Shown piece after piece: positions 1-8,247 of a stretch of 64,000 nucleotides of DNA; the first letter of the stretch is position 1, and every line of letters begins with the position of its first letter. The notes under the pieces are model-generated. The model did no database searches, was not told where the DNA came from, and saw nothing but the letters and a program-made list of their open reading frames with translations. The position numbers and the translations under genes were made by a program. Origin of the DNA: Chitinophagaceae bacterium UBA1930 (GTDB taxonomy: Bacteria > Bacteroidota > Bacteroidia > Chitinophagales > Chitinophagaceae); contig DDFK01000002.1 of the NCBI GenBank assembly GCA_002337145.1, positions 1,026,490 through 1,090,489 of the forward strand, written 5' to 3'.

Positions 1-234
1 CAGCCAAACCTCCTTTCCCTTGGACAGTTTCTTCAAATCGTTCACCACCTTCAGTTTGTCATCGGGCACTTTGTACCTCGGCAAATAGTTCTTGGTCAGG
101 TCTATGCCCATATCGTCCTTCTCCAGGTCGCGTATATGGCCATAACAGCTTCTCACTTCGAAATTGTTGCCAAGTATCTTCTCAATCGTTTTTGCCTTTG
201 CAGGCGACTCCACTATCAGTAAGTTCTTTGCCAT
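1..234 (-). CDS. topA: DNA topoisomerase I, N-terminal fragment
   Basis: Only the first 78 codons lie in the window; the gene continues past base 1. The translation starts MAKNLLIVESPAKAKTIEKI, the TOPRIM opening of type IA topoisomerases, with the catalytic glutamate at residue 9, followed by the conserved GHIRDLEKDDMGID stretch. Type IA topoisomerase I relaxes negative supercoils by cutting one strand through a tyrosine that lies in the part outside the window. The ATG at 232-234 is the only start compatible with the motif. Family assignment is firm; whether the full gene is intact cannot be seen. Confidence 0.93.
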   Translation of the reverse strand, partial: MAKNLLIVESPAKAKTIEKILGNNFEVRSCYGHIRDLEKDDMGIDLTKNYLPRYKVPDDKLKVVNDLKKLSKGKEVWL

Positions 235-284
235 TTTCTGTTGTAATATTATTTGTGTAGCCAGCTGGGGTGCATGTTTCGGCT

Positions 285-305
285 GCATTGGCGTCGCACC
301 CATCA
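285..305 (-). repeat. dispersed intergenic repeat, copy A
   Basis: A 21-base block with core GGCGTCGCACCCATCA. Its reverse complement recurs at 60580-60600 with one mismatch (20 of 21), and the GGCGTCGC core appears again at 62782-62789. It lies upstream of topA in the 252-base gap 235-486. No gene is visible in that gap. Confidence 0.55.
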
Positions 306-486
306 ACGGGTGAATAAAGCCAGGCAACCCCTGCACTAAAACCCTTGCTTTTTACGCAAAACCTTTTTTTCGATGCTGCAATATTAGTTTAATCAATCAA
401 AATGCAAAAAATGTTGGTAAATGGCAGTATTTCGGTATAACTGATAAAATGGGACAGTTGCAGGCTGGCTTGGTCTTGCAAAGCAG

Positions 487-1248
487 TTATTTTTTGTATT
501 GTTCCAATATGCTGGTAAGTGCCTGCAGCATTTGCAATTGCTGCTCTTTGTGGCCTTGCTGTGCCTCTATATTTATATAGGCAATATGTTTGGTGCCGCA
601 GTAAACGGATAGTGAACCATCGTCTTTAAAACCTTTGGCCTTTTGCAGCACTACATTTATCTGCTGTTTTTTCAGGTGCTCAAATATGCTGCGTTCTGTA
701 GTGTAAACAAAGTCATCAGCATCCATCTCCTTATTTATATACACATCGGCGGCATTCATGGCTTCGGCTTTTCCTTTGGTATAGCTGGTAATGGACAGGT
801 CCCCATCCGTATTATTGTGCATGGCAACAATCAATTTGGCATCTTTCAACTGGGCCAGTATGGTATCGGCAAAACGGGCGGTTTCCTTTTCTGCCAATAG
901 GTTGTAGCTGCTGTTTTTCTTCAGGGTTTCCTTTCGCCCTTGCTGGGTAAATATCCTGTTGGGGTCAATTCTATAGGCCATATTGTTCAATGTAAAATCC
1001 ACGTACCTCACTTGTCCATGTACCAATTGCAAAAAACTGCCCCCAACTGTGGCAAGGTATGCTGTTGTCGCTTCAATGCTGGTAGTTTCGTTGGCATGCA
1101 GGTTTATGAAGTAGATGCCGGGGTAAACAGGTTGAAAATGTTCCGTTTTTATTTGAATGGTAGATTGGCCAATGCTACAGTCCTGAATGGCTACTTGTGC
1201 TGTGCCCAGCTGTGCAACAAGCAATAAAGGCAAAAGTATTTTTAACAT
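487..1248 (-). CDS. secreted M14-like zinc metallopeptidase (putative)
   Basis: 253 residues starting with a signal peptide (about residues 1-18, cut near TAQ). The mature part carries an HxxE pair (H51, E54 in HANE), a DPNRIF block at 95-100 resembling the NxNRxF substrate/metal region of M14 carboxypeptidases, a histidine at 144 (VAMHNN) and a glutamate at 228 (NIEAQQGH). This order fits the M14/succinylglutamate-desuccinylase fold, so a periplasmic zinc carboxypeptidase or amidase, perhaps acting on peptidoglycan peptides, is inferred. Overall similarity is remote and the substrate is unknown. It is co-directional with the alpha/beta hydrolase upstream (30-base gap), so the two may be cotranscribed. 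Confidence 0.55.
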   Translation of the reverse strand: MLKILLPLLLVAQLGTAQVAIQDCSIGQSTIQIKTEHFQPVYPGIYFINLHANETTSIEATTAYLATVGGSFLQLVHGQVRYVDFTLNNMAYRIDPNRIFTQQGRKETLKKNSSYNLLAEKETARFADTILAQLKDAKLIVAMHNNTDGDLSITSYTKGKAEAMNAADVYINKEMDADDFVYTTERSIFEHLKKQQINVVLQKAKGFKDDGSLSVYCGTKHIAYINIEAQQGHKEQQLQMLQALTSILEQYKK

Positions 1249-1278
1249 GGCTGTTCTTATTTATTTTGAAGCAAGTAT

Positions 1279-2133
1279 CTAGCTAGCCAAAAAATCCGCA
1301 ATTGTTTTGCTTACTTTTTCATCGCGGTAAATTTTACTGTGCCCTAACCCTTTGGTAATATGAAAGCGTACATTGGGCAAATGCAAGTCAATGGCAGGCT
1401 GCACATCGGCAAAGCTGCAAATGGCATCTTCCTCGTCATGAAGCCACAGTACATCGGTAGTGGGCACCTGTTGCACCGCTCTTGTTACCGAAAAAAAGGA
1501 GAGGGGCTTCTGTGCCATGTTCACAATATATTTTTCAACCTCTGCTTGTATGGCATTGCCCAAAGGAACGGCTTTGAAAAAACTGTTTACGGCCGAAATG
1601 GTTTCCGTGGCAGGTGCCACAACTATCAGCTTTTTCAGCGTAGCCATTTCTTCTGCCGCAAGCGATGCTGCCAGCCCACCAAACGAATGCCCCATAATGG
1701 CATATAAAGGGCCGTATTTCTGTTCAATCAGCAACATGGCATTTTTGTAGATTAGTGCATTCACAATTTTGCCATCGCTTACGCCATGTGCGGGTGCATC
1801 AAATGCCAGCACTTCAAAACCCAGCTGATGAAAGCGTTGTATGTACCGGTCAAATTTGTAGCTGCAACTGTCAAAGCCATGTGCCACCAATACTTTTTTT
1901 GCATTGGGTTCTTTTGCTTTCCACCTCCAGCCACGAACGGTCAGCCCGTCCAACTCAACACTCAATGCTTCTGCATGGTTAAAGTTTGGTGGCACGGGCC
2001 GTTTGGGTTTGCCACTATAAGGTGTGCAGAACAAACGGTAGGTCTGCTCTGCCGCCTTCTGCATCGATAGCAGGGCTGTTCCCTTAATTTTTGTTTTGTA
2101 ATAACCTATTGCAATTCTTTGTGCTAATTTCAT
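1279..2133 (-). CDS. alpha/beta hydrolase
   Basis: 284 residues from the ATG at 2131-2133; a longer frame exists but would run into the divergent gene at 2161. Visible hydrolase features are the oxyanion-hole HG (VLVAHGFDS), the nucleophile elbow GHSFGG, an acid in WLHDEEDAI and a C-terminal histidine in GLGHSKIYRD, giving a complete Ser-Asp-His triad. No signal peptide is seen, so it is probably cytoplasmic. Esterase, lipase or peptidase activity cannot be separated by sequence. The 27-base divergent spacer to the DUF2520 gene must hold both promoters. Confidence 0.8.
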   Translation of the reverse strand: MKLAQRIAIGYYKTKIKGTALLSMQKAAEQTYRLFCTPYSGKPKRPVPPNFNHAEALSVELDGLTVRGWRWKAKEPNAKKVLVAHGFDSCSYKFDRYIQRFHQLGFEVLAFDAPAHGVSDGKIVNALIYKNAMLLIEQKYGPLYAIMGHSFGGLAASLAAEEMATLKKLIVVAPATETISAVNSFFKAVPLGNAIQAEVEKYIVNMAQKPLSFFSVTRAVQQVPTTDVLWLHDEEDAICSFADVQPAIDLHLPNVRFHITKGLGHSKIYRDEKVSKTIADFLAS

Positions 2134-2153
2134 TGCTCGTTTGTATAACAAAT

Positions 2154-2161
2154 CAAAGATA
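2154..2161 (-). promoter_or_regulatory. -7 promoter element for alpha/beta hydrolase
   Basis: The reverse strand reads TATCTTTG, a perfect match to the Bacteroidota -7 consensus TAnnTTTG, 20 bases upstream of the hydrolase ATG. It overlaps the first base of the divergent start codon. No clear -33 box was picked out. Confidence 0.45.
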
Positions 2162-2916
2162 TGCAGGTTACAATCATAGGCTCGGGTAATGTTGCTACAG
2201 TACTGGCCAGGCAACTGCTCCATAAAGGGCATGTCATAGTACAGGTGTACAGCCAAACACTGGCCCATGCAACCGTACTGGCCCAACAGGTACATGCAGC
2301 AGCGGTAGATGATGTTGCAGCAATCAATAAAGACGCTGATATATATATAATAGCCGTTGCGGATAGAGGTATTGCTGCCATTGCTGCTGCCTTGCAGCTA
2401 CAGGACAAGCTGGTATTGCATACTGCTGGCTCGGTTACCAAAAATGTATTGCAGCATACAAGTAACAGGTATGGTGTACTGTACCCCATACAGAGCCTGC
2501 GTAAGGATATGGATGCGGCAACCCCCATTCCTTTTTTGGTGGATGGAAACACGGATGCCGTAACTGATGAAATTGAACTGTTTGCCAGGACCCTTTGCCC
2601 CAAAGTGGCCCGTGGTGGCGATGCAGAACGGGTAAAGCTGCATGTGGCAGCCGTGTTTGCCTGCAATTTTGTAAACTATATGTACCTGCAAAGTGCCACG
2701 TATTGCGAAAAAGAGCATATAGACTTTAGCTTGCTGCAACCATTGATTGAGGAAACGGCCAACCGTTTACGGCACTATCATCCTGCTGAAGTATTTACCG
2801 GGCCTGCTGTTAGGGGCGATGTGGGTACTGTGCAGAAACATGTAAGTTTATTGGAAGCCTATCCTGCACTGCAGGAAGTATATACGTTGATCAGTGGCAG
2901 GATCATGAATAAATAA
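2161..2916 (+). CDS. Rossmann-like/DUF2520 NAD(P)-binding protein
   Basis: 251 residues. It opens with a dinucleotide-binding strand (VTIIGSGNVATVLA) typical of F420/NADP-oxidoreductase-like Rossmann folds, then a second domain of the DUF2520 type with the GVLYPIQSLRKD motif and a helical C-terminus (GPAVRGDVGTVQKH). Members of this family sit near HAD hydrolases and pantothenate-type dehydrogenases, but no reaction is established. The ATG at 2161 is immediately followed by the nucleotide-binding motif, which fixes the start. Downstream lies a gap of 311 bases. Confidence 0.8.
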   Translation: MQVTIIGSGNVATVLARQLLHKGHVIVQVYSQTLAHATVLAQQVHAAAVDDVAAINKDADIYIIAVADRGIAAIAAALQLQDKLVLHTAGSVTKNVLQHTSNRYGVLYPIQSLRKDMDAATPIPFLVDGNTDAVTDEIELFARTLCPKVARGGDAERVKLHVAAVFACNFVNYMYLQSATYCEKEHIDFSLLQPLIEETANRLRHYHPAEVFTGPAVRGDVGTVQKHVSLLEAYPALQEVYTLISGRIMNK

Positions 2917-3094
2917 GGGATGCTTCTAAGCAATTGGGTGTTTCCCAAAAAGAGCAAATCCCCATTGGGCGAACCATACGGGGATTTATTGAGCAAGCAA
3001 CCGATCACATATTCATTGGCTTTTGTATGCCCTGTATCTCCACAATTCCCATCCAGCACTTACAAAAGCAGGTGCAAAATAGTTTTTTTTATTT

Positions 3095-3120
3095 AATAAA
3101 CTAACTTTTGTTAGTTTATT
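3095..3120. promoter_or_regulatory. 11-bp perfect inverted repeat upstream of ferredoxin
   Basis: AATAAACTAAC (3095-3105) and its exact complement (3110-3120) are separated by TTTT. The stem is A/T-rich and no T-run of terminator length follows, so an operator is as plausible as a terminator. The core ACTAA-N6-TTAGT resembles the ACTAA-N5-TTAGT boxes before the XRE/S24 repressor at 23616, differing by one spacer base. Confidence 0.4.
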
Positions 3121-3201
3121 TTTCACCAAGTGGGCTTTTAGGTTTTCCCTATATCGAAGCAGTATAATCATTTAAGGGTTTTTTCTTCGGCTGTATTCAG
3201 A

Positions 3202-3209
3202 TACTTTTG
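3202..3209 (+). promoter_or_regulatory. -7 promoter element for ferredoxin
   Basis: TACTTTTG matches TAnnTTTG exactly, 18 bases before the ATG at 3228, giving a leader of roughly a dozen bases. A T-rich block near 3178 is a possible -33 region. Confidence 0.45.
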
Positions 3210-3227
3210 CGGCAAGAAGAATGATCT

Positions 3228-3566
3228 ATGTACACGATAAAAGTAAAGTTTGAACAAAAAGGGCTGGAGCCTGTAACCCTTACCTCCAGTGCTGTTGGTG
3301 ATAGTTTGTTGGAAGTGGTTCTGGACAATGGAATTGAATTGCACCATAATTGCGGGGCCGTTTGTGCCTGTAGCACCTGCCATTTATATGTTGAAAGCGG
3401 CGATGAATATTTAGCTGAACTGAGCGATAAGGAAGAAGATTTTATTGACAGGGCCGTTAGCCCACGCATCAATTCAAGACTAGGTTGCCAATGTGTTTTA
3501 CAAAAAGGTGAAGGCGGTACCATTGAAATTACACTGCCCGACCAGACCCAGTTTAACGGCGAGTAG
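3228..3566 (+). CDS. fdx: 2Fe-2S ferredoxin, adrenodoxin/Isc type
   Basis: 112 residues. The ligand pattern C42-x5-C48-x2-C51 with C87 is that of adrenodoxin-type [2Fe-2S] ferredoxins; C46 and C89 are extra cysteines common in Isc-type members. Such proteins pass electrons for iron-sulfur cluster assembly or to oxygenases in the cytoplasm. No isc or suf gene is near, so its partner is not indicated by context. It is followed after 43 bases by hisIE on the same strand. Confidence 0.87.
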   Translation: MYTIKVKFEQKGLEPVTLTSSAVGDSLLEVVLDNGIELHHNCGAVCACSTCHLYVESGDEYLAELSDKEEDFIDRAVSPRINSRLGCQCVLQKGEGGTIEITLPDQTQFNGE

Positions 3567-3609
3567 CAATACCGGGCGTTTAGGCAAACTTCTCAAAACA
3601 ATCTGTTGA

Positions 3610-4206
3610 ATGAAAGTTGATTTTTCCAAATACCAAGATGGGCTGGTGCCTGCCATTATCCAGGATTATACAACACATAAAGTACTGATGCTGGGCTTTA
3701 TGAATGAGGCTGCCCTGAAGCAAACAGAAGCAACTGCCAAAGTTACTTTTTACAGCAGGAGCAAGCAAAGGCTATGGGTAAAAGGTGAGGAGAGCGGCAA
3801 TTTCCTGGAGCTGAAAAGCATGGCAGTTGATTGCGACAACGATACGCTGCTGATTAAAGTGCATCCCTTAGGACCAACCTGCCATACCGGTGCCGATACC
3901 TGTTGGAGCGAACGCAACCACAGCGAAGATTTTTTGATGTACCTCGAAGATATTATCCAGCTACGCAGCAAGGCTTTGCCCGATGAATCGTATGTAGCAA
4001 GGATGCTGGCCAAAGGCATCAACAAAGTGGCACAGAAAGTTGGCGAGGAAGCCGTGGAACTGGTGATTGAGGCAAAGGACAATAACAAGGAACTTTTTTT
4101 GGGCGAAGCTGCCGACTTAATGTTTCACTATTTGCTTTTGCTTAACTGCAAAGGCTATAAATTGCACGAAGTAATAGATGTACTACAAAAACGCCATTCA
4201 AAATAA
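3610..4206 (+). CDS. hisIE: bifunctional phosphoribosyl-AMP cyclohydrolase / phosphoribosyl-ATP pyrophosphatase
   Basis: 198 residues, the usual size of the fused enzyme. Residues about 1-100 are the HisI cyclohydrolase with its zinc ligands (AVDCDND and PTCHTGADTC) and the WVKGEESG motif; residues about 105-198 are the HisE pyrophosphohydrolase with KVGEEAVELVIEA and EAADLMFHYLLLL. The enzyme does steps 2 and 3 of histidine synthesis. No other his genes are in view, so it is either the end of a his operon located elsewhere or an isolated gene. The next gene starts one base after its stop, suggesting cotranscription. Confidence 0.95.
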   Translation: MKVDFSKYQDGLVPAIIQDYTTHKVLMLGFMNEAALKQTEATAKVTFYSRSKQRLWVKGEESGNFLELKSMAVDCDNDTLLIKVHPLGPTCHTGADTCWSERNHSEDFLMYLEDIIQLRSKALPDESYVARMLAKGINKVAQKVGEEAVELVIEAKDNNKELFLGEAADLMFHYLLLLNCKGYKLHEVIDVLQKRHSK

Positions 4207-4207
4207 T

Positions 4208-5296
4208 ATGAAGAAGATTTTACTTGCCTTGCTGTTACCTACGATTGCAATTGCACAAAAAAATGAAGGCTTTAGCATAAAAGGAAACATCAAAGGGTTA
4301 AAGGATAGTACCCTTGTTTTTCTGGTTGATGGAAGCAACGGCAATACCATTGCCCAGAACTATGCCTATAAAGGCAAATTTGAACTTGCAGGCAAACTGG
4401 ACGAGTCGGATATTTTTCAGTTGAGCTTTATTGGACAGAAAGACGTGATAGACCTGTATATGGGCAATGAAAAAGTGACTGTTGATGGTGATGTAGCCAA
4501 AATTAAAACCCCAGTTATACAAGGTTCTGCATTGCAAAATGACTATAGCATTTACCTGAAAAACTTTGATCCGCTAAAAGACAAACTGAACAAACTGGCA
4601 ACAAAAATAAATGCCGAGAAACAGAACGGTAAGTTGAGGGACTCGTTGATTAAGCAATTTGAGATTACCAAAGGAAAAGTGGTTACAGAAGTTACCAAGT
4701 TTACCAAACTGAAACCCGCTTCGCCAGTAAGTTCTTTTGTACTATACGTAGTGAACCCTATACTAAACGGTGTTACCGATTTGGAAGACAGGTACAACCA
4801 ATTGCAGCCTGCTGCCAAGAAAAACCAATATGCAAGAATGATTGAAGAACTTATTGCAAAGGCAAAAGTTGGCGGTGTTGGTACCCCTGCAATAGATTTT
4901 TCGCAGCCTGACCCCGATGGCAAAATGATTGCATTGTCTTCCTTTAAAGGCAAATATGTGCTGGTTGATTTCTGGGCAAGCTGGTGCGGACCTTGCAGGA
5001 TGGAGAACCCTAATGTAGTGGCTGCTTACAATGCATACAAGGATAAAAACTTTACCGTATTTGGTGTTTCATTTGATAAAGAAGACGGTAAGGAAAGATG
5101 GTTGCAGGCCATTAAAGACGACAAGCTTACCTGGACCCATGTAAGCGAACTGAAATGGTGGCAAAACTCTGCTGCTATGCTCTATCAAATACAGGGCATA
5201 CCGGCCAATATGCTCATAGACCCACAAGGAAGGATCATTGCCAAGAACCTGCGTGGCGAAGCATTGATGCAGAAACTAAGGGAAGTGTTGAAATAG
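4208..5296 (+). CDS. exported thioredoxin-like protein (DUF4369 plus redoxin, ResA/TlpA type)
   Basis: 362 residues from the ATG at 4208, which precedes a signal peptide (about 1-17, ending IAIAQ). Residues about 20-120 resemble the DUF4369 beta domain that precedes many Bacteroidota redoxins; the C-terminal 135 residues are a TlpA/ResA-like thioredoxin fold with the active site WCGPC at C260/C263. It should act in the periplasm in thiol-disulfide exchange, for example cytochrome c maturation or oxidative protection. The start is one base past the hisIE stop. Confidence 0.86.
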   Translation: MKKILLALLLPTIAIAQKNEGFSIKGNIKGLKDSTLVFLVDGSNGNTIAQNYAYKGKFELAGKLDESDIFQLSFIGQKDVIDLYMGNEKVTVDGDVAKIKTPVIQGSALQNDYSIYLKNFDPLKDKLNKLATKINAEKQNGKLRDSLIKQFEITKGKVVTEVTKFTKLKPASPVSSFVLYVVNPILNGVTDLEDRYNQLQPAAKKNQYARMIEELIAKAKVGGVGTPAIDFSQPDPDGKMIALSSFKGKYVLVDFWASWCGPCRMENPNVVAAYNAYKDKNFTVFGVSFDKEDGKERWLQAIKDDKLTWTHVSELKWWQNSAAMLYQIQGIPANMLIDPQGRIIAKNLRGEALMQKLREVLK

Positions 5297-5299
5297 TAT

Positions 5300-5653
5300 C
5301 TATAAGAAAATAATTTCATACTTCTTCTCGTCAAACCCAACCGCAACAATCTTACCGTTCAATTCAATAACGGGACGTTTAATAGTACTTGATCGGGCTG
5401 CCATAATTTCTATGGCAGCCTTTTCATTGGTGGCATTCTGCTGCACTGCTGGGTGCAGGCTCTTAAAAGTGGTGCCCCGTTTGTTCAGGAAAACTTCCCA
5501 GCTTTTTTGCCTGCACCACTCTTCCAGTTTGGCGGTAGAAATATCGTCAGTCTTATAATTGAAGAAATCGTATGGTACTTTATGTGCATCTAACCATTTC
5601 AATGCTTTTTTGGTTACATCGCAATTGGGTATGCCATAAACTAGGTATTTCAT
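5300..5653 (-). CDS. ArsC/Spx-family thioredoxin-fold protein (YffB-like)
   Basis: 117 residues. It opens MKYLVYGIPNCDVTKKAL, where the single cysteine at residue 11 and the following basic helix match the YffB/ArsC branch of the thioredoxin fold; the RPVIELNGKIVAVGF stretch near the C-terminus contains the family cis-proline. Arsenate reductase function is doubtful because no ars genes are present and YffB-like members are usually uncharacterised glutathione-dependent reductases. Convergent with the redoxin gene, three bases apart, with no terminator between them. Confidence 0.8.
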   Translation of the reverse strand: MKYLVYGIPNCDVTKKALKWLDAHKVPYDFFNYKTDDISTAKLEEWCRQKSWEVFLNKRGTTFKSLHPAVQQNATNEKAAIEIMAARSSTIKRPVIELNGKIVAVGFDEKKYEIIFL

Positions 5654-5772
5654 GCGGGGATTTTTTTCAAATATAAAACAGGCTTTCTAATCCATACATC
5701 CATTTTATTCAAGTATATAAACGATAATAATTTAATTTGCAGCAATCGGCTAACTGAGCAAGCTTTTTACTG

Positions 5773-8247
5773 ATGCATAAATTACTACTGGCCTTTCTTT
5801 TTGGAATAACTGTTTGTTTTGTACAGGCACAAGAAACTGCCAACAAATCCAGGCGTGAGCTGGGTTTGGTGATTGGTAATGTATTGGATGCCGCTACAGG
5901 CAAGGCTGTTCCCTTTGCAACCGTAACGCTCGAGAACATGGGTGATACAGCCAGGCATTTTGTGCAGGCAACAGATAAGAACGGCTCTTTTGAATTTGAC
6001 AAGCTGCCTTTTGCCGTGTACCGTTTAAAGGCCAGTGCCACAGGCTACAATAACCTGTTAATGGACAGCATCAATGTACGTGCAGAGCGTTATGACTTTA
6101 ATTTGGGCGATGTAAAGATGAAAGCCGCATCTGCAGAACTGAATGAAGTGGTGGTATATGCCGAAAAGCCGTTGATAGAAAACAAGGATGGCAAGATTGT
6201 GTACAATGTTGGCGAGAGTGCATTGAGCAACGGCTCATCTACCGCAGAGCTTTTAAAGAGCATGCCTTTGATAAACAATGATCCCAACGGCAAGATACTC
6301 TTGAAAGGCAAGGAGCCCAAGATATTGATTGATGATAAACCTACCGACCTTACTGCTGAACAGTTGCGTGACCTGCTGGAAAGCCTTCCTGGCAGCAGCA
6401 TTGAGAAGATTGAACTGATGACCAACCCGCCCCCGCAATATGCAACAGAAAGTGGCGGCGTTATAAACATTGTAACCAAAAAAGGAAAGATTGGTACCAC
6501 GGGCAAAACAACTTTAAGTGGCGGCACCAGGGGAGAAGGCAACCTGGCTACCAACATTAATTACAGGAACAACAAGTTTTCTTTCAATACCACTTTTGGT
6601 GTGGGTGCAAGCATACTGAAAGGTAGCAGCTATTCAAAACGCCAGAATATCTATACCGATTCAACCAACAACTTCAATAGCGAAGGCAATTTCAAGAACA
6701 AGAATTTCCGCCCCAATCTCCGCCTGCAATTTGACTATGAACTAAACAAGCAGAACAGCTTTAGTTTGACCTATCAAGGCAATCTCAACTTTTTTGACAA
6801 CTATAGCACCAACCGTTACACCAATATCAATCGCTTTGGCGAAGCCTATAAAGTAAGTACAAGGGAAAATGCCAGCAATGGTACGGGCTATAGCCATGGG
6901 CTCACATTTGCCTATACATTAAAAGGCAGTAACCCTGCCGAAGTGCTGCGTGTAATGGTCAATGGCAACCTTGGCAAGAACGACAACGACAGGGATTTTT
7001 ACCAGCAATACTTAAGTACCGGTTTTGTGCCCATTGGCGATAGCACACAGAACCAGTTTTACGACAACTACAATAACTCGTATAGCGTACGTGTAAATTA
7101 CGATAAGCCCTTGCCGTGGACGGGTAGTGCATTTTCAACAGGGGCAACTTTTCAGCGGGGCAATTTCCACAATGCACTCAACACAAGTTTCCTGCGTAAA
7201 GCAGACAGTGTGTTTATACCAAACGACCTGTTGAGTACCGACTTCCGTTTCCATCAAAACATTACAACAGTAAGGGCTGCATTCACGTTCAGCTTCCCTA
7301 TGGATTGGCGTGTGACCATTGGTGCACAGGCAGAGCATACCCAAATGGACTTCGATTTCATCAAAGGCAATTCTGCCAATGTTAAAAACGATTACTTGAA
7401 TGTGTTGCCCACCATAACCATCCGTAAAGAGTTCAGTAAAGAAATGAATACGGCTTTGATTTATAGGGCTACTATCCGCCGTCCTGGTCTTGGCGAACTG
7501 AACCCGAATATCGATTATAGCGACCCTTACAATATCCGTTTTGGTAACCCTTCGTTGGCCCCGTCTTTGGCGGATAATTTTGACTGGAACGTGAGCCTGA
7601 TAAAAGGCAAGTACTATATCAATACTTCATTAGGTTTCAACAGGGTAAAAGACATTATCAATAGCATACGCACATTGGCCGATGCGGGCAAAACGCAGAC
7701 CACTTACCAGAATATTGCCAACAGGAACGAGTATGAAGCGAGTGTTTGGGGTGGTTATACGTTTACCAAAAAAATACGCATGAATGCAAGTGCTGGCTAT
7801 ACTTACAACGCATACGGCGAGACTGAGAAGGTACTCTTCAATTATAGAAACGGCGGCACTTTCTATTCCAGCATCAACTATAGCTTCACGCCAACCAATG
7901 TGTTGACTTTTGAAGGCAATGCGAGGTACAGTAGCTATGCAGATGCACAGGGCCGTAGCAAGAGCAATCTTACCATGACATTGGGTGTGCAGAAGAAATT
8001 CTTCAATAAACGTTTGATTGTGGGCATTACGGCTATTGACCCGTTTGTGGTGCAACGGTACACTACTTATACCTACGGCAGCAATTTCAATATCGAAGCT
8101 TTCAGTTCAACACAGACCAGGAATTTCAGGCTTTCTGTTGCATACCAACTCAACAAGATTGTACAGAAAAGCAAGCTGAGCGATAAGCAAAAGAAAGAGG
8201 CATTGGAAAAACTAAAAACGAAAATGTCCCCATCAACAAAATCCTAA
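5773..8247 (+). CDS. TonB-dependent receptor-like outer-membrane protein
   Basis: 824 residues. A signal peptide (1-20, ending VQAQ) is followed by a CarboxypepD-reg-like beta domain (about 35-110; GNVLDAATGKAVPFATVTLE), a plug domain (about 120-235; NEVVVYAEKPLIENKDGKIVYNV in two parts) and a long barrel with alternating aromatic strands of the OMP_b-brl_3 type. It lacks an obvious SusC signature and no SusD gene follows, so the ligand may be a peptide, siderophore or other small compound. Its last four bases overlap the convergent sensor gene. Confidence 0.88.
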   Translation: MHKLLLAFLFGITVCFVQAQETANKSRRELGLVIGNVLDAATGKAVPFATVTLENMGDTARHFVQATDKNGSFEFDKLPFAVYRLKASATGYNNLLMDSINVRAERYDFNLGDVKMKAASAELNEVVVYAEKPLIENKDGKIVYNVGESALSNGSSTAELLKSMPLINNDPNGKILLKGKEPKILIDDKPTDLTAEQLRDLLESLPGSSIEKIELMTNPPPQYATESGGVINIVTKKGKIGTTGKTTLSGGTRGEGNLATNINYRNNKFSFNTTFGVGASILKGSSYSKRQNIYTDSTNNFNSEGNFKNKNFRPNLRLQFDYELNKQNSFSLTYQGNLNFFDNYSTNRYTNINRFGEAYKVSTRENASNGTGYSHGLTFAYTLKGSNPAEVLRVMVNGNLGKNDNDRDFYQQYLSTGFVPIGDSTQNQFYDNYNNSYSVRVNYDKPLPWTGSAFSTGATFQRGNFHNALNTSFLRKADSVFIPNDLLSTDFRFHQNITTVRAAFTFSFPMDWRVTIGAQAEHTQMDFDFIKGNSANVKNDYLNVLPTITIRKEFSKEMNTALIYRATIRRPGLGELNPNIDYSDPYNIRFGNPSLAPSLADNFDWNVSLIKGKYYINTSLGFNRVKDIINSIRTLADAGKTQTTYQNIANRNEYEASVWGGYTFTKKIRMNASAGYTYNAYGETEKVLFNYRNGGTFYSSINYSFTPTNVLTFEGNARYSSYADAQGRSKSNLTMTLGVQKKFFNKRLIVGITAIDPFVVQRYTTYTYGSNFNIEAFSSTQTRNFRLSVAYQLNKIVQKSKLSDKQKKEALEKLKTKMSPSTKS

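Larger units (their letters stand above)
2917..3227. other. intergenic region with two hairpins and a promoter
   Basis: 311 bases without a convincing gene. It holds an 8-bp stem (AAATCCCC at 2956-2963 with GGGGATTT at 2980-2987, 16-base loop) that could end transcription of the DUF2520 gene but lacks a U-tract, the 11-bp palindrome at 3095-3120, and the ferredoxin promoter near 3202. A reverse-strand frame across 2859-3059 overlaps the upstream gene and shows no family features. Confidence 0.5.

Noticed and set aside
2130..2666. 178-codon reverse frame rich in Ser/Thr/Cys/Ala
   Set aside because: Antisense shadow of the DUF2520 gene, which has a clear NAD-binding motif.
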